12,026 nucleotides of DNA from positions 1-12,026 of the forward strand of contig CAKPZX010000045.1 of NCBI GenBank assembly GCA_934215455.1, in the 5' to 3' direction. The stretch is from an uncultured Streptococcus sp. GTDB lineage: Bacteria; Bacillota; Bacilli; Lactobacillales; Streptococcaceae. Of the stretch, positions 5,823 through 12,026 are shown piece after piece. Numbering within the stretch: position 1 is the stretch's first letter; each line of letters begins with the position of its first letter. The notes below the pieces were generated by a model. It had not been told where the DNA came from. It did not search any database and saw nothing but the letters and a program-made list of their open reading frames with translations. The position numbers were made by a program, and so were the translations under genes.

Positions 5823-8057
5823 TTAGAAACCAAGCCAGCCTTTGAAGGTATCCCAAGCGTTTTTGGCTTTGCCTGGGATGTCGGCCTCGTCGATTGCTTT
5901 TTTCGCATCATCGACCATATTCGACGCCTTTTCTTTGACATCCTCAAAGAAACCTTTGTCTTCTTTGCTATCCGTTTCTGTCGTTTCTTCTCCGACTGGC
6001 GCAATGCCATTTTCAGCATAAGAGTTCTTCACCGAGTCAAACTGAGTACCGTCTGTATAAGGTAGGACACTGTTGGCAACATTGCGGAAGATCTCTGACG
6101 CCGTTCCGGCACTACTATCAGTCAGGTAATGACCTTCATCGGTCGTTGGGAAACCAAGCCACTGACTGATGACCACATCTGGCGTGTAGCCGATCACCCA
6201 TTGGTCTCCAGAGAGGTCCTTGTTAAAGCTGGTCTCTGTCGTACCGGTTTTCCCTGCCATGGTGTAGCCATAAGGCGCAGCGTTAACCCCTGTACCATTA
6301 CTAAAGGTACCAAGCATCATATTGGTCATCTTATCTGTCGTTGAACCACTAAGCACTCGGGTTGATTTCTGGCTGTGGCTCTTGACCACTTGACCACTTG
6401 CATTTTCGATCTTGGTAATGAGGTGAGCATCATTCATGACCCCGCCATTAGCAAAGGTTCCATAGGCCTGAGCCATCTGCATCGGATTGGTGGTCACACC
6501 AGCTCCCAAGGCAACGGCAAGCGACTTATCTACCTTATCCATGTTGAGTCCGAATTTTTTCCCGTACTCAAAGACCGTATCGAGACCCAAATCATTAGCG
6601 GTCGCAACGGCTGGAATGTTAAGGGATTCTGCCAAGGCCTGGTACATCGGTACTGTTGGGCTCGACTGGATTCCCGCATAGTTATTGACCTCATAGCTTC
6701 CATATTGAGTGGTACTATTGTCCAGTTCCTTATTGGTCGACCAACCTTCCGCAACGGCTGGGCTATAGACGACTAAAGGTTTGATGGTCGATCCCGGACT
6801 ACGAGCAGCCTGGGTGGCATAGTTGTAGGTACGGAAACCTGGATTTTGATCGCTTCCGACACGCCCTACGAGAGCCCGAACCCCTCCGGTCTTAGGATCG
6901 AGGGCCACACTACCAGACTCTGCGCGCGTGCCGTCTTCTGCTACTGGGAAGAGAGCTGTATTGTCATAGATTACCTGCATGCTTGCTTGGTAATTTTGAT
7001 CCAGCTCGGTGTAGATCCGGTAGCCATTTTTGACAATATCTTCTTCGGTCAGGCCATATTCATTGACCGCTTCATTGATAACCGCATCAAAATAGGATGG
7101 GTAGCGATAATCCTCCGACTTGCCTTCATAGGCATCGACCAGCTGGCCATGGATATCCACAGCAGCTGACTGATCAGCCGTTGCCTGGTCAATATAGCCA
7201 GCCGCCACCATATTTTGGAGGACCGTATTGCGGCGATTGGTCGCATTCTCTACGGAATAGAGCGGGTTATAGATTTCCGGTCCCTTGAGCATACCTGCGA
7301 GAACCGCAGACTGGTCCAGGCTTAATTGACTGGCTGAAACCCCAAAATACTTCTTGGAAGCATCCTCAATTCCCCAAACCCCATTTCCAAAATAGGCATT
7401 GTTGAGGTACATGGTGAGGATCTCTTTTTTACTGTATTTCTTATTGATTTCAAGCGCCAGGAAGAATTCTTTAGCCTTACGCTCCACCGTCTGGTCCTGC
7501 GACAGATAAGCATTCTTGGCTAGCTGCTGGGTAATGGTCGATCCACCACCTGAGCGCCCCAGAGTCAAAATCGCTAAGAAGAAACGACCATAGTTGATCC
7601 CGCTATTCTTGTAAAAGCTTCGGTCCTCTGTTGCGACCACGGCATTTTGCAGATTCTTACTAATGGCATCGAGTTCGACATAGGTTCCTTTTTGCCCGGT
7701 CAAACTTCCAGCCTGGTCGCCATTCTTATCATAGATAATAGTAGTGGCCTTTAGTGCATTCTGCAAATCCTTGACGTTGGTCGTCTTAGCAAGGTAGAAG
7801 AGATAGCCCCCTGTCAAGAGGCTAAAGCCTAGCCCAATGATCAGGAGAATCTTGGTCAAATGGAAGCGGCGCCAAAAACGACGGAAGGGGTGCTGAGAGA
7901 GAGGCTTGCTTCTGTGCTTGCCTGAGCGACTATAGGTCGGCTCTACTGTCTCTTCCGGCAGTTCCGTGTCTGGCACTTCTTCTGCCACCGCTTTGGGCGG
8001 ATGATCCTTTCTAAAAAAAGTGATCAGGTTTTCAAATAATTCTTTTATTCTATTCAT
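5823..8057 (-). CDS. pbp2a: Penicillin-binding protein 2a, bifunctional class A
   Basis: Class A PBP that polymerises lipid II and cross-links peptidoglycan at the outer membrane face. The 744-residue protein has a basic cytoplasmic N-terminus, one membrane helix (about 69-89), and a GT51 glycosyltransferase domain with EDRSFYKNSGINYG (catalytic Glu144) and RSGGGSTITQQLAKN (168-182). The transpeptidase has the three penicillin-binding motifs: STIK (423-426, active Ser423), SLN (478-480) and KTGT (603-606). The acidic, helical C-terminal tail (690-744) is poorly conserved. Sequence and motif order match streptococcal PBP2a closely. The start matches the N-terminus known in other streptococci, yet the -10 box ends only 7 nt upstream and no proper ribosome binding site is present, so the mRNA may be leaderless. 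It is divergent from the pseudouridine synthase gene. Confidence 0.96.
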   Translation of the reverse strand: MNRIKELFENLITFFRKDHPPKAVAEEVPDTELPEETVEPTYSRSGKHRSKPLSQHPFRRFWRRFHLTKILLIIGLGFSLLTGGYLFYLAKTTNVKDLQNALKATTIIYDKNGDQAGSLTGQKGTYVELDAISKNLQNAVVATEDRSFYKNSGINYGRFFLAILTLGRSGGGSTITQQLAKNAYLSQDQTVERKAKEFFLALEINKKYSKKEILTMYLNNAYFGNGVWGIEDASKKYFGVSASQLSLDQSAVLAGMLKGPEIYNPLYSVENATNRRNTVLQNMVAAGYIDQATADQSAAVDIHGQLVDAYEGKSEDYRYPSYFDAVINEAVNEYGLTEEDIVKNGYRIYTELDQNYQASMQVIYDNTALFPVAEDGTRAESGSVALDPKTGGVRALVGRVGSDQNPGFRTYNYATQAARSPGSTIKPLVVYSPAVAEGWSTNKELDNSTTQYGSYEVNNYAGIQSSPTVPMYQALAESLNIPAVATANDLGLDTVFEYGKKFGLNMDKVDKSLAVALGAGVTTNPMQMAQAYGTFANGGVMNDAHLITKIENASGQVVKSHSQKSTRVLSGSTTDKMTNMMLGTFSNGTGVNAAPYGYTMAGKTGTTETSFNKDLSGDQWVIGYTPDVVISQWLGFPTTDEGHYLTDSSAGTASEIFRNVANSVLPYTDGTQFDSVKNSYAENGIAPVGEETTETDSKEDKGFFEDVKEKASNMVDDAKKAIDEADIPGKAKNAWDTFKGWLGF

Positions 8058-8064
8058 ACCTGTT

Positions 8065-8093
8065 ATTGTAACACCTTATCCTTGTCCTAGCAA
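8065..8093 (-). promoter_or_regulatory. pbp2a promoter, start-codon proximal
   Basis: On the minus strand, -35 TTGCTA (8088-8093), a 17-nt spacer and -10 TACAAT (8065-8070) with extended TGT. Only AACAGGT separates the -10 from the ATG, so transcription should start at or next to the start codon. Confidence 0.75.
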
Positions 8094-8125
8094 GAAAAGA
8101 TAGCTCATCCTCTTCTCTCCTTTAG

Positions 8126-8154
8126 TTTTCTTTAAGCTTAGATTTTGCTACAAT
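8126..8154 (+). promoter_or_regulatory. Promoter of the pseudouridine synthase gene, start-codon proximal
   Basis: -10 TACAAT (8149-8154) with an extended TGC (8146-8148) and a poor -35 (TTTTCT, 8126-8131). Exactly six bases (AGGGTC) separate it from the ATG, which puts the standard start point on the A of ATG. Confidence 0.65.
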
Positions 8155-8160
8155 AGGGTC

Positions 8161-9024
8161 ATGAACTATCAATTTACCATTCCACAATCCTTTCCCCAGA
8201 TGACTGTGAAAGAGCTGCTTGAGGACTACTTCCTCATTCCCCGTAAGATCCGGCATTTTTTACGAACCAAGAAACACGTCTTGGTCAATGGCGAGACCAT
8301 CAACTGGCAGAGCCCCGTTCAAAAAGGAGACCAGATCCAGCTGATCTTTGACGCGGACGATTACCCTGAAAAAGAGCTCCCAGCCGGAGACCCGAGTCTG
8401 GTCGAAGAACTCTATCAGGATGAGCATGTCATCATCGTCAATAAGCCTGAAGGTATGAAAACCCATGCCAATGAGCCGACAGAAATTGCTCTTCTCAACC
8501 ATGTTTCCAGCTATGTTGGATCTACCTGCTACGTCGTGCACCGCCTAGACAAGGAAACCAGTGGGGCCATTTTATTTGCCAAAAATCCTTTTATCCTGCC
8601 CATTCTCAACCGCATTTTGGAAGATAAAAACATCCAACGCGAGTACTGGGCCTTGATCCAAGGCAGCTTAGCACAAAAAACCATCGTCTACAAGGATAAA
8701 ATCGGACGCGATCGCCACGATCGGCGCAAGCGCCTGGTCGATCCGCGCAAAGGGCAGTACGCAGAAACTCAGGTGACGCAACTGAAAAAAATCGGGCGAA
8801 ACAGCCTGGTCAAATGCCAGCTCAAGACGGGGCGTACCCATCAGATCCGGGTGCATCTCTCCCATCATGGGCACCCGATTATCGGGGATCCTCTTTATAA
8901 CCCTGCACGCGGAGAGCGGCTCATGCTCCATGCTCACCGCTTGATCTTCACCAATCCATTAACCCTTGAAACCATCCAAGTCGAAGCCCCTTCTAAGAGT
9001 TTCGAAGAAGGGTTGAAAAAATGA
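8161..9024 (+). CDS. RluA/RluD-family ribosomal RNA pseudouridine synthase
   Basis: Enzyme that isomerises uridines in RNA, probably 23S rRNA, to pseudouridine. The 287-residue protein has an S4-like RNA-binding N-terminus (about 13-65; LLEDYFLIPRKIRHFLR then VLVNGE and VQKGDQIQL). The catalytic domain contains VNKPEGM (93-99), HRLDKETSG (127-135, catalytic Asp130) and KTGRTHQIRVHLSHHGHPI (222-240) with GDPLY. This is the RluA/RluD signature. Which uridines it modifies cannot be read from sequence; streptococci carry more than one such gene, so I give no symbol. The ATG has no Shine-Dalgarno and lies six bases from a -10 box. The gene is divergent from pbp2a and convergent with lytF, and the 134-bp repeat element begins 27 bp after its stop codon. 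Confidence 0.93.
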   Translation: MNYQFTIPQSFPQMTVKELLEDYFLIPRKIRHFLRTKKHVLVNGETINWQSPVQKGDQIQLIFDADDYPEKELPAGDPSLVEELYQDEHVIIVNKPEGMKTHANEPTEIALLNHVSSYVGSTCYVVHRLDKETSGAILFAKNPFILPILNRILEDKNIQREYWALIQGSLAQKTIVYKDKIGRDRHDRRKRLVDPRKGQYAETQVTQLKKIGRNSLVKCQLKTGRTHQIRVHLSHHGHPIIGDPLYNPARGERLMLHAHRLIFTNPLTLETIQVEAPSKSFEEGLKK

Positions 9025-9051
9025 AAAAAGAACCGAAATAGTCTTCTTAGA

Positions 9052-9185
9052 GACTTTCCTTAAGTGATTACGGACGTCAGCGAACTTCAAAGAAGTTCCA
9101 TGACTTAGTTTTGAGACCTTGGGCTCAAAACTCCCGAGTGCTTGAAATTCTAATATTTCAAGCACTTTTCTCACTGCGTAAAGTC
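9052..9185 (-). repeat. Structured 134-bp intergenic repeat element, copy 2
   Basis: Inverted orientation relative to the copy at 285-418. Read on the minus strand it shows the same order: end repeat GACTTT; hairpin AGTGCTTGAAAT with ATTTCAAGCACT; hairpin AGTTTTGAG with CTCAAAACT; the identical GAACTTC/GAAGTTC hairpin and linkers; and end GGAAAGTC. On the plus strand the first hairpin is followed by TTTTC, so it may also act as a weak terminator for the pseudouridine synthase gene. Confidence 0.85.
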
Positions 9186-9275
9186 TCCAGTCATTATCGA
9201 ATAATTCAAAAGATAAAAATCATTTAAAACAATTGACAGAATCTCTCATTTTATTTTAAAAACTTATCTTCAATC

Positions 9276-9303
9276 AAAAAAGAAGCCACAGGCTTCTTTT
9301 TTT
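9276..9303. terminator. Bidirectional terminator between the pseudouridine synthase gene and lytF
   Basis: AAAAAAGAAGCC (9276-9287), loop ACA and GGCTTCTTTTTTT (from 9291) form an intrinsic terminator on both strands, ending against the lytF stop codon. Confidence 0.85.
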
Positions 9304-9304
9304 A

Positions 9305-12026
9305 TTATTGATAGCGAGGGGTTGCAAATCCACGGATATTGCCATGTCCGATTCGGTAGGTATTGCGACGGACTTGGTTGTTGGAGTTTCCTTCAATGGT
9401 ATGAATAATGCCATTTGAGACGCTCTCGACAATTCCGATGTGATCCGCAAAGCCATTATTTTGTTGGCTATTTTGATCCCAGTTAAAGGTGATGATGTCC
9501 CCTGCTTTTGGTGTAGTGGTACCATCTTCATTCCAGATGCCCAAGCGTTTGAAGATCTGGATGTGACGTTCGACTCCACATTCACGGCCAATCAAACCGC
9601 TCAAACCTTCCCGCTGGAAGACTGTTGTGACAAAGATATCACACCAGTCATCGGTCGTCTTCACTGCATAACCAACCGGAAGTGGTTTGACACTGTTATA
9701 ATCATTGACCAATTGATGGTGAGCTGCAGTGCCGCCACGAACGCCCACTAGACTAGCTGCTGCCCGTAAGACACGGTCCCGTTGTCCATTCGTTACACGA
9801 GGACTAAAAGCAGTTTGATCTACTGTCGCATGGGGATGAAGGGCTGTTTGACCAAGGTTAAAGCCTTCAACGCCACCATCCACATAGTCCACATAGACGT
9901 GAGTGGTATAGTTGCCTGATTGGTACTGGTGATTGGCTGCAGAGACCTGCACTTCTGTATGCATACCAGAAGGCGCTGTTGAATACCAGTAGAGATTTTC
10001 TTGGTGAGCTTGAGACCAGGCTGCGACACGGATGTTCTTAATCCGACGACCCTGAGGCGCTTGATCCACTGTTACCGTATAGGTTCCAGCACCAGAATTG
10101 ACATTCTTAATTCCTGTTTGTGTCTTGGTCTGAGCATTTCGGAATTCAACTTCTGTAGTCGTTGTTCCAGCACCCACACGAGAACCATCATTTTGGATAT
10201 AGTAAAGGTGAATATGGTACTTACCAGTAGAGTTCTTGTGATCGCTCGCTTTGACTGATACCTTGTAGTCTCCATTTGATTGACGAGTCGCTTCATACCA
10301 GCGGATGTCGTCTTGGCCATCCTTATCAGACCAAGTAGGGACTTGCACAGTTCGCACACCTTTAGGGCTGTAGACATCCTTGATAATGACGTCAAAAGTA
10401 CCCGCATCTTTGTTGTTGTTTTGGATTAGGATCGTGCCAGAGCGGCGGGCTTGACGCACTTCTGTCGTAGTTTCTGTAATATAGCTTCGTTGGTTATTTT
10501 GATCTACATAGTAGACATGGACATTGTACTTCCCATCCTCATTTTTATGATCGCTTGCCTTAATCGTTGCACGGTAGCTGCCGTCACTTTGACGGACTGC
10601 TTTGTGCCATACTAGATCATCTTGCCAGTTCTTGTCTGACCAGGTTGGAATCAAGACTTCCTTCAAGCCATTTGGTGCAACAACATTACGAATAACTGCA
10701 TCAAATGTGCCTGTTTCAGAATTATTGTTCTCAATGGTGACAGTGCCACTTGGTTTAACGTAGTGTACTTCTGTAGTGGTTTCTGTGATGTAGTTCCGTT
10801 TGTTGTCTTGATCTACATAATAAACATGGACATTGTATTTCCCATCTTCATTTTTATGGTCTGAGGCTTTGATAGTTGCTCGGTAGCTGCCGTCACTTTG
10901 ACGGACTGCTTTGTGCCATACTAGATCATCTTGCCAGTTCTTGTCGGACCATGTTGGGATCAAGACTTCTTTCAATCCGGTTGGAGCTACTACATTACGA
11001 ATTACTGCATCAAACGTGCCCGTCTCAACATTATTATTTTCAATTGTTAGCGTGCCACTTGGTTTAACGTGGTGTACTTCTGTAGTGGTTTCTGTGATGT
11101 AGTTCCGTTTGTCAGCTTGATCTACATAATAAACATGGACATTGTACTTACCGTCATCATCTTTATGGTCTGAGGCTTTGATAGTTGCACGGTAACTTCC
11201 ATCACTTTGAAGGACTGCTTTGTACCATACTAGATCATCTTGCCAGTTCTTGTCGGACCATGTTGGGATCAAGACTTCTTTTAATCCGTTTGGAGCTACT
11301 ACATTGCGAATAACTGCATCAAAGGTACCTGTTTCAATATTATTATTTTCAATTGTTAAAGTACCACTTGGTTTTACGTGGTGTACTTCTGTAGTGGTTT
11401 CTGTAATGTAGTTTCGTTGGTTATTTTGATCTACATAATAAACATGGACATGGTACTTACCATCTTCATTTTTATGATCTGAGGCTTTGATGGTTGCACG
11501 ATAGCTTCCGTCACTTTGACGAACTGCTTTGTGCCATACTAGATCATCTTGCCAGTTCTTGTCGGACCAAGTTGGAACCAAGACTTCTTTCAAGCCATTT
11601 GGAGCTACTACATCGCGAATAACTGCATCAAACGTGCCCGTTTCAACATTATTATTTTCAATTGTTAGCGTGCCACTTGACTTCTCTACTTTCTCAACTG
11701 GCAAACTATTATCTTCTGATTCTACCACTCGTGCGCGTGCACCATATGGTGCGCGACTAGCTACCACAGCTGGTGCTGGTTGCTCTGATACAACCTTGTC
11801 GCTAGCGCCCTTGTCAGAAGACTGGTTATTGCTAAGAGTCGGTGTGACAGGTGCTGCCTCTGTTGCAACGGTATTTTCTGTCTGAATACCTTTCTCAACT
11901 CCCACTCCTTCGTTCACAGTATTCTGCGCTTCTGATGAAGTTGTTGTTACAACGACAGCTGATGTATTTTCTGGTGTTTGATCGGACGCATGTTGCTCAT
12001 CGGCTTTGACTTGTTGTGTCGAAAAA
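9305..12026 (-). CDS. lytF: LytF-like secreted murein hydrolase with Bsp repeats and CHAP domain (5' end outside the window)
   Basis: The frame is open to the window edge, giving at least 906 residues. The visible start (FSTQQVKADEQ) looks like sequence just after a secretion signal that lies outside. A Thr/Ser/Ala-rich linker is followed by six Bsp-type wall-binding repeats: four near-identical ones of 103 residues (11677 down to 10442), a diverged fifth (from 10441) and a sixth without the full signature (to about 9835). The C-terminus is a CHAP amidase/endopeptidase domain with catalytic Cys in DDWCDIF (codon 9641-9643), His in ADHIGI (codon 9440-9442) and a distal IEGNSN. This architecture matches LytF of S. 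gordonii and S. mutans, a competence-regulated hydrolase that lyses sibling cells. The promoter is not visible, so competence control is inferred from the family. A GTG at 11915-11917 is not the start. The name is likely, not certain. Confidence 0.85.
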   Translation of the reverse strand, partial: FSTQQVKADEQHASDQTPENTSAVVVTTTSSEAQNTVNEGVGVEKGIQTENTVATEAAPVTPTLSNNQSSDKGASDKVVSEQPAPAVVASRAPYGARARVVESEDNSLPVEKVEKSSGTLTIENNNVETGTFDAVIRDVVAPNGLKEVLVPTWSDKNWQDDLVWHKAVRQSDGSYRATIKASDHKNEDGKYHVHVYYVDQNNQRNYITETTTEVHHVKPSGTLTIENNNIETGTFDAVIRNVVAPNGLKEVLIPTWSDKNWQDDLVWYKAVLQSDGSYRATIKASDHKDDDGKYNVHVYYVDQADKRNYITETTTEVHHVKPSGTLTIENNNVETGTFDAVIRNVVAPTGLKEVLIPTWSDKNWQDDLVWHKAVRQSDGSYRATIKASDHKNEDGKYNVHVYYVDQDNKRNYITETTTEVHYVKPSGTVTIENNNSETGTFDAVIRNVVAPNGLKEVLIPTWSDKNWQDDLVWHKAVRQSDGSYRATIKASDHKNEDGKYNVHVYYVDQNNQRSYITETTTEVRQARRSGTILIQNNNKDAGTFDVIIKDVYSPKGVRTVQVPTWSDKDGQDDIRWYEATRQSNGDYKVSVKASDHKNSTGKYHIHLYYIQNDGSRVGAGTTTTEVEFRNAQTKTQTGIKNVNSGAGTYTVTVDQAPQGRRIKNIRVAAWSQAHQENLYWYSTAPSGMHTEVQVSAANHQYQSGNYTTHVYVDYVDGGVEGFNLGQTALHPHATVDQTAFSPRVTNGQRDRVLRAAASLVGVRGGTAAHHQLVNDYNSVKPLPVGYAVKTTDDWCDIFVTTVFQREGLSGLIGRECGVERHIQIFKRLGIWNEDGTTTPKAGDIITFNWDQNSQQNNGFADHIGIVESVSNGIIHTIEGNSNNQVRRNTYRIGHGNIRGFATPRYQ
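10442..11677 (-). repeat. Four in-frame 309-bp tandem repeats in lytF
   Basis: Repeats of exactly 309 bp (103 codons) begin at minus-strand positions 11677, 11368, 11059 and 10750, each opening with SGT(L/V)TIENNN and containing VPTWSDKNWQDDL or IPTWSDKNWQDDL and IKASDHK. A fifth, diverged unit starts at 10441 in the same register. The first four differ at only about 10% of residues, which indicates recent duplication or gene conversion. Confidence 0.95.

Noticed and set aside
9025..9304. Complete insertion sequence around element copy 2
   Set aside because: No transposase frame or target duplication is visible. Only the 134-bp non-coding element is present.
10442..11677. Regular repeats as a CRISPR array
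   Set aside because: The unit is 309 bp, coding and in frame, with no spacers and no cas genes nearby.
10876..11885. Three similar plus-strand open frames of 63-118 residues
   Set aside because: They are the antisense of the lytF tandem repeats, so their similarity only reflects the repeats.
11915..11917. GTG as the start of lytF
   Set aside because: The frame stays open another 36 codons to the window edge, with a Thr/Ser/Gln-rich sequence like a mature secreted N-terminus. The true start and signal peptide are outside the window.

Overview
The window is chromosomal DNA from a Streptococcus, most likely an oral viridans species (mitis, sanguinis, gordonii or parasanguinis type). The evidence is the 346-residue EF-Ts beside a 260-residue S2, the rpmG-secE-nusG-pbp2a neighbourhood with streptococcal-type proteins, AT-rich intergenic DNA with sigma-A promoters, and a very large Bsp-repeat/CHAP murein hydrolase of the streptococcal LytF type. 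The species cannot be fixed from the sequence alone.

Layout. Bases 1-135 hold the 3' end of a plus-strand membrane protein gene, probably a small multidrug export protein. A gene-free stretch (136-479) follows, with a structured 134-bp repeat element and a bidirectional terminator. The minus-strand rpsB-tsf operon (480-2385) reads toward it from a promoter at about 2508-2536 and has a structured leader. Divergent from it are a tRNA-Cys gene (2639-2709) and a serine-rich lipoprotein gene (2853-3611). The minus strand then carries nusG (3661-4197), secE (4385-4561, GTG start) and rpmG (4571-4723). rpmG and secE share a promoter and are tightly coupled; nusG has its own promoter. A plus-strand membrane-anchored zinc metallopeptidase of the YpfJ type (4868-5782) converges on pbp2a (minus, 5823-8057). 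pbp2a is divergent from an RluD-type pseudouridine synthase (plus, 8161-9024). A second copy of the 134-bp element lies in the next intergenic region, and the window ends inside the minus-strand lytF-like gene (9305 to beyond 12026).

The genes are mostly housekeeping: translation (S2, EF-Ts, L33, tRNA-Cys, rRNA pseudouridylation), transcription elongation (NusG), secretion (SecE) and peptidoglycan synthesis (PBP2a). The lytF-like gene is the accessory item; LytF proteins are competence-linked cell-wall hydrolases. All four convergent gene pairs share a compact bidirectional terminator.

The most unusual observations are: (1) two 134-bp copies of a four-helix repeat, in opposite orientation, that differ by paired, structure-preserving substitutions; (2) a divergent pbp2a/rluD promoter region in which both -10 boxes lie only 6-7 nt from the start codons and neither gene has a good ribosome binding site, predicting leaderless mRNAs; (3) a structured leader ahead of rpsB; (4) a small terminator-like hairpin between the nusG promoter and its start codon; and (5) four almost identical in-frame 309-bp repeats in lytF.
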